A DNA stretch of 64,000 nucleotides from Oscillatoria sp. FACHB-1406 (GTDB lineage Bacteria; Cyanobacteriota; Cyanobacteriia; Cyanobacteriales; Spirulinaceae): the NCBI RefSeq assembly GCF_014698145.1, contig NZ_JACJSM010000004.1, positions 1 through 64,000 of the forward strand. The letters are read 5' to 3'. This document shows positions 50,770 through 59,867 of the stretch, in pieces. How positions within the stretch are numbered: the stretch's first letter is position 1; each line of letters begins with the position of its first letter. The notes under the pieces were generated by a model. That model was given only the letters and a program-made list of their open reading frames with translations, was not told the DNA's origin and did not search any database. The translations under genes were made by a program, and so were the position numbers.

Positions 50770-51912
50770 TTAACTATTGACGGTTTGTTCCAGCGCAGAT
50801 TTCACCCGTTCGTTACGAATCTCTCCAGCATAAGTAACGCAGGTTTCGGCAACAATATCATCGTTGAAATCTAGCTCGATTTGCCCATCTTTCACCAAAC
50901 ACGCTAAAAATGTCGCGATATTTTTGGCATACATTTGACTGGCGTGGACGGACATAGAAGCCGGAAGATTAATCGGGCCAATAATGCTAACGCCTTTATA
51001 TTGAATGTCTTTTCCGGCTTCAGTGACGGCGCAGTTACCGCCCTGTTCGGCAGCAATATCGACAATGACGGCTCCCGGCTTCATTTGGGAGACCATTTCT
51101 TCAGTGACGATAATCGGCGCTTTTTTACCGGGAACTTGGGCAGTACAGATAACCGCATCGGCACTGGCGACGTGGGTTGCGATCGCGTCTTGGGTACGCC
51201 GTTTGGATTCTTCGGAGATTTCTTTAGCGTATCCTCCGGCTGCTACGGTGTCTTCTTCCAGATTCGCCTCAACAAACTTAGCCCCCAAACTTTGCACTTC
51301 TTCTTTGACGGCAGGGCGAATGTCAAACGCTTCGACGACTGCACCCAAGCGCCGCGCCGTCGCAATCGCACTCAATCCCGCTACGCCCGCACCAATAACG
51401 AAAACCTTAGCCGGACGAATTGTTCCTGCTGCTGTCGTCAGCATCGGGAAAAATTTTGGGAGCGCTGCGGCGGCGATTAAAACAGCTTTATATCCCGCTA
51501 GGGAGGCTTGCGAAGAAAGCGCATCCATGCTTTGGGCGCGACTGGTGCGCGGGATCGATTCCATTGCGAAGGCGGTAATTTGGCGCTGTTGTAACTGTTG
51601 AATTGCCGCCGGATTGCCGAGGGGATTGAGGAATCCCACCAAAACTGCACCTGGTTTCAGGCGTTCGATTTCTTCGGGTTTAGGGGGTGCGACTTTCAGA
51701 ATAACGTCGGCTTCGCCCCAGAGTTGGGCGGGATCGTCGATGATTTTAGCGCCGACGGATTCATAAGCATCGTTACTAAAAAACGAGCCGTCTCCCGCGC
51801 CCGACTCGACCCAAATTTCCCAACCTTGTTTGACCCAACGCGCAATTGTATCCGGGATCGAGGCAACCCGGCGTTCGCCGACTTCAATTTCTTTCGCGAT
51901 CGCTATTTTCAT
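50770..51912 (-). CDS. pntA: NAD(P) transhydrogenase subunit alpha-1 (NAD-binding)
   Basis: A 380-residue soluble subunit. The start is set at the ATG at 51,912, where aaaggagtcttc provides a good ribosome-binding site and M-K-I-A-I-A-K-E matches the family; the open frame goes on 18 codons further. Motifs: R-V-A-S-I-P-D-T, G-F-L-N-P-L, the NAD-binding G-A-G-V-A-G-L-S-A-I-A-T-A-R-R-L-G-A-V-V-E with D at the strand-2 end (about 168-190), and T-A-Q-V-P-G-K-K-A-P. It resembles alanine dehydrogenase but lacks the latter's catalytic context; the adjacent pnt genes settle the assignment. Confidence 0.96.
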   Translation of the reverse strand: MKIAIAKEIEVGERRVASIPDTIARWVKQGWEIWVESGAGDGSFFSNDAYESVGAKIIDDPAQLWGEADVILKVAPPKPEEIERLKPGAVLVGFLNPLGNPAAIQQLQQRQITAFAMESIPRTSRAQSMDALSSQASLAGYKAVLIAAAALPKFFPMLTTAAGTIRPAKVFVIGAGVAGLSAIATARRLGAVVEAFDIRPAVKEEVQSLGAKFVEANLEEDTVAAGGYAKEISEESKRRTQDAIATHVASADAVICTAQVPGKKAPIIVTEEMVSQMKPGAVIVDIAAEQGGNCAVTEAGKDIQYKGVSIIGPINLPASMSVHASQMYAKNIATFLACLVKDGQIELDFNDDIVAETCVTYAGEIRNERVKSALEQTVNS

Positions 51913-52173
51913 GAAGACTCCTTTAGCAAAATTTTTCGATGTTGGGGGCTTGCTTTCCCTCCCCAATCGCGGCGCGTTACACTCAATTGCATCCTAAGCT
52001 GCCTCCTAATCTAATCTCGATTTGCGATCGCGACCGGCGATCTTTAGCTTGTTTTATGGATTGCAAGGAATGGAATCGCTAGGGAACAAATGCTAAGTAT
52101 TTCTACGTCTTGGGAATCGCTTAAAGTTTAGTAACATAGTGATTCGAGTATTTCCAGTTCTGAACTAAAATTT

Positions 52174-52707
52174 ATGCTTTTCTCAAAAATAGTCTCCTCT
52201 CGGTTTGTGTCTGCGATCGCTGCGACAGGTTGCCTCTTAGCGGGCTTTAGCGCGCCGATTTTAGCCCAAAATAACTCCGGATTGACGATTTTTAGTGGGG
52301 TCGAGCGTCCCAATCAACTCGGATACTACCTGGATTTTGGCGGCAACCGCGACCAACGCGATCGCTATCGCCTCCGCGTCCCTAGCGACAAAATGGAACT
52401 CGGCGTAAAAACCTTCGCCATTAGCTATCCGGATTACTACGACGGTAAATTCGATGTCGATAGCGTTGAAGTGGTTGCTGAAGGTCAATCGATTCCCATT
52501 GATGAAGTCGTTTGGAACAAACCCGATCGCGTCCTCTTAATCTACCTCGCCGACCCAATCGAAGCTGGCAAATCCGTCGAACTTGTCCTCTCCAACGTCC
52601 GCAATCCGCGCTGGGGCGGAACCTACTACTTTGAAGGACGCGCTGCTGCCCCCGGCGACGTTCCCCTCCCCCGTTACCTCGGCACCTGGATTGTCAGCAT
52701 TCAATAA
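52174..52707 (+). CDS. DUF2808 secreted protein
   Basis: A 177-residue protein with a clear signal peptide: M-L-F-S-K, hydrophobic core to about residue 28 and A-P-I-L-A before Q-N-N. The mature part is the DUF2808 domain: Y-Y-L-D-F, R-D-R-Y-R-L-R-V-P, F-A-I-S-Y-P-D-Y-Y-D-G-K-F-D, V-W-N-K-P-D-R-V-L-L-I-Y-L and a closing N-P-R-W-G-G-T-Y-Y-F-E-G-R. It is almost confined to cyanobacteria; the function is unknown. Divergent from pntA across about 260 bases. It is followed by the rpmH operon 117 bases later in the same direction. Confidence 0.9.
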   Translation: MLFSKIVSSRFVSAIAATGCLLAGFSAPILAQNNSGLTIFSGVERPNQLGYYLDFGGNRDQRDRYRLRVPSDKMELGVKTFAISYPDYYDGKFDVDSVEVVAEGQSIPIDEVVWNKPDRVLLIYLADPIEAGKSVELVLSNVRNPRWGGTYYFEGRAAAPGDVPLPRYLGTWIVSIQ

Positions 52708-52824
52708 CTCGCTAGCAGATGGTGTGATAGCGCGCTTTTGTGTTAAAATAAAAGACTGTGGCTTTTTTTGAAAAGCTAGCCAACAATTTTCTATTTTATT
52801 TTAACGATCGCGAGGAGAGAGGCA

Positions 52825-52962
52825 GTGACTCAGCGTACTTTAGGTGGCACCAATCGCAAACGCAAAAGAACATCCGGGTTCCGCGCTCGAATGCGTACCC
52901 CCAACGGTCGCCGGGTTATTAGCGCCCGTCGCCGTAAAGGTCGCCATCGTTTGGCAGTCTAA
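52825..52962 (+). CDS. rpmH: 50S ribosomal protein L34
   Basis: A 45-residue basic protein from a GTG start: [20 protein letters not shown] then [23 protein letters not shown]. This matches cyanobacterial L34. GAGGAG lies 6-8 bases before the start, a strong ribosome-binding site, which supports GTG. Too short for an ORF caller with a 60-codon limit. First gene of the conserved rpmH-rnpA-yidC-jag run. Confidence 0.97.
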   Translation: MTQRTLGGTNRKRKRTSGFRARMRTPNGRRVISARRRKGRHRLAV

Positions 52963-52968
52963 TCCACT

Positions 52969-52994
52969 TCAGTTAATCAAAACTCGTTAACTGA
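52969..52994 (+). promoter_or_regulatory. Hairpin directly in front of the rnpA start
   Basis: tcagttaa (52,969-52,976) and ttaactga (52,987-52,994) form a perfect 8-bp stem with a 10-base loop, ending 2 bases before the GTG at 52,997. It covers the place where a ribosome-binding site would be; none is visible. It could limit RnpA translation relative to L34 or stabilise the rpmH transcript end. Confidence 0.55.
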
Positions 52995-52996
52995 GT

Positions 52997-53374
52997 GTGG
53001 GATTGCCAAAAATAAATCGGCTTCATCGACGGGATTTTCAGGTCGTTTACCAACAGGGCTTTTCCCGCCATAGCTCGCATTTGAAGTTGAAAGCACTTCC
53101 GGCCCGTGGAAACGCTGGGATAGAGGAAGGACAGCAGCTTCCTGCGAGCCAGTTTGGTATTACTATCAGTCGAAAAATCAGCAAGAAAGCCGTCGCTCGC
53201 AACCGAGTCAAACGTCAATTACGAGCGGCTCTGCGGCAATTGCTCCCCCAAATTCCCCGAGGCTGGAAAATGATTTTTGTGGTGAAACCCAGAGCCACCG
53301 AGTGCAAATATGAACATTTTTTGCGAGAATTAGAACAGTTGTTGTCGCAAGCGGAGGCGATCGATGGGCATTAA
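52997..53374 (+). CDS. rnpA: RNase P protein component
   Basis: A 125-residue basic protein starting with GTG (M-G-L-P-K-I-N-R-L-H-R-R-D-F). The signature R-N-R-V-K-R-Q-L-R is at about 69-77, and F-V-V-K-P-R-A precedes the C-terminal helix. It binds the RNase P RNA and helps cleave the 5' leader of tRNA precursors. The RNA gene (rnpB) is not in the window. Its end overlaps the next gene by 11 bases. Confidence 0.96.
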   Translation: MGLPKINRLHRRDFQVVYQQGFSRHSSHLKLKALPARGNAGIEEGQQLPASQFGITISRKISKKAVARNRVKRQLRAALRQLLPQIPRGWKMIFVVKPRATECKYEHFLRELEQLLSQAEAIDGH

Positions 53375-53756
53375 AGAAACAACCTTTTATGAAGGCGGCC
53401 CCCATATTGGGGACTTGATCGTTAATATTCTGCTCGGTTTTACCGTTATTTGTTTGCCGCTGACCGTAGGAGCTATAGTACGGGCGCTATGGCTGCGCTA
53501 TAAAATTACCGATCGCCGTATTTCCGTTACCGGTGGCTGGCAGGGACGCGATCGAACCGATATCATTTACTCAGAGATCGTCAGAATCGTTAAAGTTCCG
53601 CGCGGGATCGGATTGTGGGGCGATATGGTTGTCACCCTGCGCGATAAAAGTCGTTTGGAATTGCGCGCAGTTCCCCGCTATCGCGAAATCTACGACTACA
53701 TTGCCGAACGCACTGCTGATAAAACCGGACGTTCCCTCGAAGAGATTAAGAGTTAA
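53364..53756 (+). CDS. PH-domain (bPH2-like) membrane-associated protein
   Basis: A 130-residue protein with an N-terminal hydrophobic stretch (about 12-38, one or two helices) and a bacterial PH-like domain of beta-strands: Y-K-I-T-D-R-R-I-S-V-T-G-G-W-Q-G-R-D-R-T-D-I-I-Y, then V-V-T-L-R-D-K-S-R-L-E-L-R-A-V-P-R-Y. This gene always stands between rnpA and yidC in many cyanobacteria. Role unknown; membrane association with YidC is inference. Confidence 0.9.
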   Translation: MGIKETTFYEGGPHIGDLIVNILLGFTVICLPLTVGAIVRALWLRYKITDRRISVTGGWQGRDRTDIIYSEIVRIVKVPRGIGLWGDMVVTLRDKSRLELRAVPRYREIYDYIAERTADKTGRSLEEIKS

Positions 53757-53825
53757 TCTTTGAGCTTTAAACCTCGCCGAGAAAACACTTTTCAGCACCC
53801 AATTGCCGCGAGTTAAAACCATCGA

Positions 53826-53866
53826 CCCAGTTCACCCCCCCAGTTCACCCCCCCCAGTTCACCCCT
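53826..53866. repeat. Tandem C-run repeats before yidC
   Basis: Three units of cagttcacc followed by runs of C (6-8 long) stand in tandem between the PH-domain gene and yidC. Runs of this kind mutate by slippage. The stretch is 27-67 bases before the yidC start, within the expected leader. Confidence 0.85.
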
Positions 53867-53892
53867 AGTACCGAGGCTTCACTTCTAAACCA

Positions 53893-55068
53893 ATGGATTT
53901 TGGTATCGGATTTCTTACCACAAACATCATGTTGCCGATCCTGGACTTCTTCTACAGGATCGTTCCCAGCTACGGCTTCGCCATCATCGCACTCACCCTT
54001 GCGATTCGCTTCGCCGTCTATCCCCTCAGCGCGAAATCGATTCGCAGCATGAGACGCACGAAAATCGCTCAACCCGTAATGCAAAAGCGGGTGAAAGAAG
54101 TGCAAGAACGCCATAAAGACGATCCGGCGAAGCTCCAGCAGGAGATGGGAGAAATCTACAAAGAATTCGGCAATCCGCTATCCGGATGCTTGCCAATTCT
54201 CCTGCAAATGCCGATCCTGTTCGCCCTTTTCGCAACCTTGCGGGGATCGCCATTTACCGATATCAATTACACCGTTGACGTACAGATTTTTCCCAAAGAA
54301 CAAGTCGAACTGGTTCAACCCCAAGTTTTCGCTACAAAACCCCAGAACATCTATATCGATAACGGCCTTCACTATCCCGTTACCGCACTCCTCCCCGCAG
54401 GTAACAAATTAGTCGTCGGCGAAAAAACTCAAGCAGAATTCCAAACGCCAGAGGGTAAAAGCCTTGAAGCTTTAATCGCCCAGCAGGGGAACGAGGAAGT
54501 TAAACCCGTTTGGAAAGTCACTAAAGGCGAAGAACGCCTTAAGGTTCAGCCAGACGGGACTATCGAAGCCCTAGCCCCCGGCGAAGCGACTTTACAAGGT
54601 ACGATTCACGGACTGGCAGCGAACAAAGGCTTCCTCTTTATTAAAGCCCTCGGACAAGTAGGAGCAACGGCTCCCGACGGTAGTATTAACTGGGATATTG
54701 TCGGGATGGTGATCTTCTTCGGACTCAGTACCTATGTCAGCCAAAATCTGACGAATAAATCCGATAGCTCGAGTGCCGCCCTCAACGAGCAACAACAACA
54801 GCAGCAAGCGATCGGCAAGATTACACCAATTATCTTCTCGGCGATGTTTCTGTTCTTCCCCCTACCGGCAGGGGTGCTGATGTATATGGTAGTGGCGAAT
54901 ATTTTCCAAACCGTGCAAACCTTTATTTTGATGCGGGAACCACTGCCAGAAAACTTGCAAAAATTGGTTGCCCAGCAGGAAAAAGAAGAACAGCGCAAAG
55001 CCGGACGGGATCAATTACCCTTCGAGCGCAGCAAGCGTTCTAAGAAGAAAGAAAAGACTTCGGGTTAG
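53893..55068 (+). CDS. yidC: Membrane protein insertase YidC/Oxa1/Alb3
   Basis: A 391-residue insertase of the cyanobacterial type. Residues 1-60 contain a first helix and [19 protein letters not shown] with the conserved arginine R38 facing the hydrophilic groove, then a coiled C1 region ([14 protein letters not shown]) and [20 protein letters not shown] periplasmic beta-rich insert (about 120-265) precedes helices of the second half. It inserts thylakoid and plasma membrane proteins with or without SecYEG. No ribosome-binding site is visible; a poly-C repeat sits upstream. Confidence 0.96.
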   Translation: MDFGIGFLTTNIMLPILDFFYRIVPSYGFAIIALTLAIRFAVYPLSAKSIRSMRRTKIAQPVMQKRVKEVQERHKDDPAKLQQEMGEIYKEFGNPLSGCLPILLQMPILFALFATLRGSPFTDINYTVDVQIFPKEQVELVQPQVFATKPQNIYIDNGLHYPVTALLPAGNKLVVGEKTQAEFQTPEGKSLEALIAQQGNEEVKPVWKVTKGEERLKVQPDGTIEALAPGEATLQGTIHGLAANKGFLFIKALGQVGATAPDGSINWDIVGMVIFFGLSTYVSQNLTNKSDSSSAALNEQQQQQQAIGKITPIIFSAMFLFFPLPAGVLMYMVVANIFQTVQTFILMREPLPENLQKLVAQQEKEEQRKAGRDQLPFERSKRSKKKEKTSG

Positions 55069-55071
55069 GCT

Positions 55072-55584
55072 ATGAACGAACAAGAACAACGGGGGAAACA
55101 ATGGCTCGAACGCCTGCTCGGAGTCATGGGTTTTCCGGCTAGCGTCACCGTCAAAAATATGGAAACCGTTGAGGGATTGCAGCCTTGGTTGGAAATTGAC
55201 GGAAGCGCTTGGAGCGCAGAACGAATTAACGCGCTAATTGGCGATCGCGGCAAAACCATCGACGCAATTCAGTATCTAGCGAATACGCTCTTAAATATTT
55301 CAGTTTCTTCTGACTTGCAACAAGCATTTGTCATCGAACTGGATGGCTACCGAGCGAAGCGGCAAACCGAATTACAAGCGTTAGTGGTTGAAATTGCCGA
55401 TCGCGTCCGCGAGACCGGACAACCGGAAACCCTCGAGTCCCTCTCTTCGGCAGAACGGCGACAGGTGCATAACTTGTTTAAAGAATATGCCGATCTGATC
55501 GCTGAAAGTCACGGCGTAGAACCCCATCGCCGTCTTGTTGTCAGCTTGGCGGAGGAAGCAGAGGAACCTATCGCTACGGTATAA
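55072..55584 (+). CDS. jag: Jag/KhpB RNA-binding protein (KH and R3H domains)
   Basis: A 170-residue protein 3 bases after yidC. KH-type sequence at about 55-85 (I-N-A-L-I-G-D-R-G-K-T-I-D-A-I-Q-Y-L-A-N) carries the G-x-x-G loop; the C-terminal R3H domain has S-A-E-R-R-Q-V-H-N-L-F-K-E-Y-A-D-L and E-S-H-G-V-E-P-H-R-R-L-V-V. Family members bind small RNAs and affect cell shape or division. The N-terminal Jag_N domain is short here. Confidence 0.92.
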   Translation: MNEQEQRGKQWLERLLGVMGFPASVTVKNMETVEGLQPWLEIDGSAWSAERINALIGDRGKTIDAIQYLANTLLNISVSSDLQQAFVIELDGYRAKRQTELQALVVEIADRVRETGQPETLESLSSAERRQVHNLFKEYADLIAESHGVEPHRRLVVSLAEEAEEPIATV

Positions 55585-55592
55585 AAGGCAAA

Positions 55593-56102
55593 ATGGAAGC
55601 GATTTATATTCCGCAAATCCAGAGCGCGAAAGATCGCAAGGAAACCCTTCAGTTTGAAGAATTTCTGCCCGATTTAGAGACGCTAACGCCGGTGCGAGGA
55701 CAGTTGAGCGTGACGCACCGGAAGACGTTTTTAGAAGTGACAGTCGAGGCGGAAACGATTGTAACTTTGTGTTGCGATCGCTGCTTGCAACATTACAATC
55801 GCCGTCTCGCGCTGAATACCAGCGAACTGATTTGGCTGGAGGACGAGGACGGCGACTCGTTACCATCCGAACGAGAAATCGCCTTAGAAGACTTGTCGGA
55901 AATCCTGCCGCCCCAAGGTTATTTCGATCCAAATCGCTGGCTTTACGAGCAGTTTTGCCTTGCCATGCCCGCTCAACAACTTTGCGGCAACAACTGTCGG
56001 GGGATTGAAGTCGATCGCGCAGAACATGAAGGCAAGATCGATAATCGCTGGGCAGGTTTAGCAGCGTTAAAAGACCGATTTTCGCCCGAACAATCGGGTT
56101 AA
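55593..56102 (+). CDS. DUF177 (YceD-like) protein
   Basis: A 169-residue protein with the DUF177 core: T-L-C-C-D-R-C-L-Q-H-Y-N-R-R-L (C-x-x-C, about 58-72), then an acidic strand with E-L-I-W-L-E-D-E-D-G-D, L-P-P-Q-G-Y-F-D-P, and a second cysteine pair C-G-N-N-C-R-G. A W-A-G-L-A-A-L-K-D-R-F tail completes the family pattern. Relatives (YceD, plant DUF177) are implicated in 23S rRNA accumulation. Eight bases after jag, so part of the same operon. Confidence 0.9.
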   Translation: MEAIYIPQIQSAKDRKETLQFEEFLPDLETLTPVRGQLSVTHRKTFLEVTVEAETIVTLCCDRCLQHYNRRLALNTSELIWLEDEDGDSLPSEREIALEDLSEILPPQGYFDPNRWLYEQFCLAMPAQQLCGNNCRGIEVDRAEHEGKIDNRWAGLAALKDRFSPEQSG

Positions 56103-56130
56103 ATAAGGGAGACTGGGAGAACTAACGGCG

Positions 56131-57651
56131 ATGAATTTTAACGAAGAGTTTGAATTACTGCTGCGTGCCTGTTATCCCTTACTCTACATTCCCACAGCCG
56201 AAGAAGAACGCTTAGAGGCTGCGATCGCGCAGTCCGCCAAACGAGTCGGTTCCCGTAACCTCTATCTCTGGGATTTTGTCGAAGGTTATCGCGATAACCC
56301 CAACAATACAGGCTTTGGTCGCCGCAATCCCTTGCAAGCCCTCGAATGGGTAGAAAAACTACCTGAATCCGCCGCAGGCATTTTTATTTTGCGGGATTTC
56401 CATCGTTTCCTCGAAGATGTATCGATTTCTCGCAAATTACGAAATTTTGCCCGCAGCCTTAAATCCCAACCGAAAAATATCGTTATCGTCGCGCCAGAAA
56501 TTAGCATTCCCTCCGAATTAACCGAGGTTTTAACCGTCGTTGATTTCCCCTTGCCGAGCGCATCAGAAATCGAGACAGAAGTCAAGCGATTGCTCGGAGC
56601 CAGTAATAGCGCCCTCGATGGTAAACTGATCGACGAACTGGTGCGAGCAGCGCGCGGCTTATCTTTAGAACGGATTCGACGAGTTTTAACTAAAGCGATC
56701 GCAACTCGAGGCTACCTCGAACCCGAAGATGTCGAACTCGTCCTCGAAGAAAAACGGCAAACCATCCGCCAGACGCAAATCCTCGACTTCTACCCCGCCA
56801 CCGAACAAATTTCTGATATCGGCGGACTCGATAACCTCAAAGATTGGCTGCTGCGGCGCGGCGGCGCATTTAGCGATCGCGCCCGCACCTACGGAATCCC
56901 CCACCCGCGCGGCTTACTCCTCGCTGGAATTCAAGGGACGGGCAAATCACTAACTGCAAAAGCGATCGCCCATCACTGGCATCTCCCCCTTCTCCGCCTC
57001 GATGTCGGGCGCTTATTCGGCAACCTCGTCGGCGAATCCGAATCCCGCACGCGCCAAACCATCACCCTCGCCGAAGCCCTCGCCCCTTGTATCCTCTGGA
57101 TTGACGAAATCGACAAAGCCTTCGCTGGATTCGACGGTAAAGGCGACTCCGGTACGAGTAGCCGCGTCTTCGGAACCTTCATCACCTGGCTCTCTGAAAA
57201 GCGATCGCCCGTATTTGTCGTCGCCACCGCCAACAATGTCCGCGAACTCCCCCCCGAAATGTTGCGCAAAGGACGCTTCGACGAAATCTTCTTCGTCGGC
57301 TTGCCCTCCCAAGAAGAACGCAAAGCAATTTTTGAGGTACACTTATCCCGATTGCGGCCTCACAGCCTGAAAAACTACGACATCGATCGCCTCGCCTACG
57401 AAACTCCCGACTTCTCCGGCGCAGAAATCGAAGAAACCCTCGTCGAAGCCATGCACATCGGCTTTAGTCAAAATCGCGATTTCACCAACGACGATATCTT
57501 AGAAGCCGCTAGTCAAATCGTCCCTCTCGCACGAACCGCCACCGAACAAATTCAATTCCTACAAAGCTGGGCGGCTTCTGGCAGAGCGCGCCTCGCTTCC
57601 CGGAGTCAACGGCTTGGCAGCCCTATCGAACCCTTGAACGATGAGTTGTAA
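56131..57651 (+). CDS. ycf46: AAA ATPase, Ycf46-like
   Basis: A 506-residue AAA protein. Residues 1-210 are an alpha/beta domain with no known catalytic site; the AAA module (about 225-450) has Walker A G266-I-Q-G-T-G-K-S273, Walker B C-I-L-W-I-D-E-I-D-K-A-F (about 323-334), sensor-like V-V-A-T-A-N-N and the arginine-rich R-K-G-R-F-D-E. This matches the cyanobacterial/plastid Ycf46 family, which in Synechocystis has been tied to inorganic carbon use in photosynthesis. The gene ends the rpmH run; its start is 28 bases after DUF177. Confidence 0.92.
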   Translation: MNFNEEFELLLRACYPLLYIPTAEEERLEAAIAQSAKRVGSRNLYLWDFVEGYRDNPNNTGFGRRNPLQALEWVEKLPESAAGIFILRDFHRFLEDVSISRKLRNFARSLKSQPKNIVIVAPEISIPSELTEVLTVVDFPLPSASEIETEVKRLLGASNSALDGKLIDELVRAARGLSLERIRRVLTKAIATRGYLEPEDVELVLEEKRQTIRQTQILDFYPATEQISDIGGLDNLKDWLLRRGGAFSDRARTYGIPHPRGLLLAGIQGTGKSLTAKAIAHHWHLPLLRLDVGRLFGNLVGESESRTRQTITLAEALAPCILWIDEIDKAFAGFDGKGDSGTSSRVFGTFITWLSEKRSPVFVVATANNVRELPPEMLRKGRFDEIFFVGLPSQEERKAIFEVHLSRLRPHSLKNYDIDRLAYETPDFSGAEIEETLVEAMHIGFSQNRDFTNDDILEAASQIVPLARTATEQIQFLQSWAASGRARLASRSQRLGSPIEPLNDEL

Positions 57652-57760
57652 GCTAAATTCTTATCTTTAACAAGATTGTCCGGAAATCCCCCATCCTCGA
57701 TTTGGGTGGGGTAATTCGCGAAGAATATTCTTAACGATTAACGATTTACAATTCACAAAA

Positions 57761-58261
57761 ATGTCCCGAGCTTCCCGTATTTTCCAAATCTTTTTCGGCT
57801 TTATTATCGGTATCGTAATTTTAGCGGGTGCGAGTGCCGCCGCCGCCTATTACTTTCTCACCCGCTTAACAGATACTCCGCCCAAACCCGTATTTAGCGA
57901 AGAATTACCGAAAAAAACCGCTCCAAAAGCAGCAAAGCCTGCATCCAAAACTGAAAAAACCACGCCAACTCCTCAACCGAGCCAAGAAGTTTCTCCTAAA
58001 CCCCCTGAAGAACTCGAACCCGGAGCGTATAAGGCCCGCGTCACTTGGTCGGAAGGGCTGAGCTTGCGAGACGAACCAACGACAGATGGAAATCGAGTTG
58101 GTGGTGTTGCTTTTAAAGAAGAACTGATTGTGATTAAAGACAGCGATGACGGAAAATGGCAAAAAGTTCGCATTCCCAGCAGTAATACCGAAGGGTGGAT
58201 CAAATCGGGAAATATAGAAAAGATTGACGAAAAAACAGAGGACAAACAAAACGGGCAATAG
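57761..58261 (+). CDS. SH3-domain membrane protein
   Basis: A 166-residue protein: N-terminal transmembrane helix (about 8-32, F-G-F-I-I-G-I-V-I-L-A-G-A-S-A-A-A-A-Y-Y), a Pro/Lys/Thr-rich linker (about 40-90) and a bacterial SH3 (SH3_3) domain at about 92-155 (G-L-S-L-R-D-E-P-x-x-x-G-N-R-V-G-G-V, W-Q-K-V-R, T-E-G-W-I). The SH3 fold faces the periplasm and may bind peptidoglycan. Lysine-rich C-terminal tail. Confidence 0.86.
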   Translation: MSRASRIFQIFFGFIIGIVILAGASAAAAYYFLTRLTDTPPKPVFSEELPKKTAPKAAKPASKTEKTTPTPQPSQEVSPKPPEELEPGAYKARVTWSEGLSLRDEPTTDGNRVGGVAFKEELIVIKDSDDGKWQKVRIPSSNTEGWIKSGNIEKIDEKTEDKQNGQ

Positions 58262-58304
58262 CCGTTGAGTTTTGCGAGTAGAAATTGAAAGTAGAATTAG
58301 GGTG

Positions 58305-58359
58305 GGCATTGCCGTTCTGGAGTGAAAGCTTAGAAAAAGCGCAAAAGATCGGCAATGCC
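58305..58359. terminator. Long-loop hairpin between convergent genes
   Basis: ggcattgccg (58,305-58,314) and cggcaatgcc (58,350-58,359) form a perfect 10-bp stem with a 35-base loop, between the convergent SH3 and beta-helix genes. No T-run follows, so termination is only a guess; the ggcattgcc core is also a common cyanobacterial repeat. Confidence 0.45.
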
Positions 58360-58412
58360 TACAAAGACAGTTTTGTCAATAGCGAACGGTAATAGTCATT
58401 CAGCCTGATTGG

Positions 58413-59867
58413 TTAGCTCGCCGGAGTTGCCCCCGCCGTCACTTGGGTATTGCCCGGTTTTAATGGAGTTTGCAAAGCTGTCCCGTTATCCACAAAAGCA
58501 CAGAGGAGCGGATCGCTAACGGTTATGCTGGGAACCACTTTCGTATCGTTGGCATTGTGGGGATTATAACCGACGTTACCGCCGCCATTAATAAAAGTCG
58601 TCCCCGTGTCGTGATTCACATTCCAGTTGTTGCCACCATTGTAAGCCTTGTTCCCGCTCACTAAGGTATTCTTGAGCGTGGTATTCGAGCCGCCGCCCCA
58701 AAAAGCGCCACCTTGGAATCCGGCGTAGTTGTTGGCAATCGTGCTATTAACAATCGAAGTTTTGGGATCGTTCGATAGGAGCATTGCACCGCCTAAACCC
58801 GATTTACCATCGAAAGAGTTGGCAGCGTTTCCACAAAACGTACTGTTGTTAATTGTAACTGGCGAACCTTCCGATACATACAGTCCGCCCCCTTGGTCGA
58901 GAGCGCGGTTATTGGCAACGGTGGTATTGGTCATCGTGAAACTGCCGCCGCCACCGATACGAATTCCCCCCCCGAGGGATAGGTTTTGGGTATCTTTAGC
59001 AACGTAACTGCTAATAATCGTGCTGTTTTGGAGGGTAATACTATCGCCTCCGGGGTAGGCATACAGGAATAGCGCGCCGCCTTGTCCGGCACCTTTATTG
59101 CCGTCAAAGCGACTGTTCGTAATTGACATGGTATCGTCGATCCCTTTTTTGCCGCCATCGGTATAGATCGCACCGCCGTAGCCTCGCGTATCCGGACCGA
59201 ATGTACCGCCTTTAGTTGTGTCGTTGCCTTTGAAGGTGGAAGTGCTGACGGTGAGGGTGCTGAGGACGGTATTAATCGCACCGCCATTAATCCCGGTGTT
59301 GCCGGTAAAGGTGCTGTCGCTGACGTTGAGGCTGCTGTTACTTCCGATCGCGATCGCGCCGCCGCCCCGTTCGCCAACACTACCCTGGGCCTGATAGCCG
59401 TTGGTGCTGTTAGACTCAAAGCGGGTCTTGGTGACGGTGACATTGCTATCATTGCTCGCCCAGAGTCCACCGCCGCCGTCGCCATTAGCGAAATTGTTGC
59501 GGACGACGCTATTTTGCAGATTTAGCGTCACGCCCGTACCCGTGCGAATGCCTCCGCCCGCACCATCTATCGCAACTCCGGTAGTTTTTCCATTGGCAAT
59601 GGTAAGACCGCGCAAGGTGACATTAAGGTTGGAGGCGATATCGATGACGCGGGAGGCGTTATTAGCGCTGATGGTTAAACCGGAAGCCGCCGTTGCATCG
59701 ATGGTTAAGTTTTTGTCGATAAGCAATTGACCGCTGGTGAGGGTAATCGTTTGGCCAGCTAGGGTGGAAGAAAATTGCAGCGTGTCTCCGGCTTTGGCTG
59801 CCGCGATCGCTGCCCGTAAAGAGTCTGTACCGCTATCGTTGCTATTCGTAACCGTAAGAGTAGCCAT
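58413..59867 (-). CDS. Right-handed parallel beta-helix repeat protein
   Basis: A 484-residue protein with no signal peptide in the standard sense. It starts A-T-L-T-V-T-N-S-N-D-S-G-T-D-S-L-R-A-A-I, the usual opening of cyanobacterial polymorphic outer-membrane-type proteins, and then alternates N-N-S-T-F, G-G-A-I and G-G-G-L motifs every 20-30 residues, the ladder of a beta-helix (pectate-lyase fold). The C-terminus ends shortly after the helix, without adhesin or Calx-beta domains. Probably extracellular, perhaps by type I secretion, though no glycine-rich calcium repeat is seen. Function unknown. Confidence 0.85.
   Translation of the reverse strand: MATLTVTNSNDSGTDSLRAAIAAAKAGDTLQFSSTLAGQTITLTSGQLLIDKNLTIDATAASGLTISANNASRVIDIASNLNVTLRGLTIANGKTTGVAIDGAGGGIRTGTGVTLNLQNSVVRNNFANGDGGGGLWASNDSNVTVTKTRFESNSTNGYQAQGSVGERGGGAIAIGSNSSLNVSDSTFTGNTGINGGAINTVLSTLTVSTSTFKGNDTTKGGTFGPDTRGYGGAIYTDGGKKGIDDTMSITNSRFDGNKGAGQGGALFLYAYPGGDSITLQNSTIISSYVAKDTQNLSLGGGIRIGGGGSFTMTNTTVANNRALDQGGGLYVSEGSPVTINNSTFCGNAANSFDGKSGLGGAMLLSNDPKTSIVNSTIANNYAGFQGGAFWGGGSNTTLKNTLVSGNKAYNGGNNWNVNHDTGTTFINGGGNVGYNPHNANDTKVVPSITVSDPLLCAFVDNGTALQTPLKPGNTQVTAGATPAS

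Noticed and set aside
55381-55932. 183-codon minus-strand frame across jag and DUF177
   Set aside because: Antisense to two recognisable genes in a conserved operon.
57685-57720. Weak hairpin (cccccatcc...gggtgggg) after the ycf46-like gene as a terminator
   Set aside because: The stem is imperfect and no T-run follows, so it was not listed as a feature.
58931-59485. 184-codon minus-strand frame in the beta-helix gene
   Set aside because: Alternative frame of a repetitive Gly/Asn/Thr-rich gene; Ala/Ser-rich composition is what such a shift gives.
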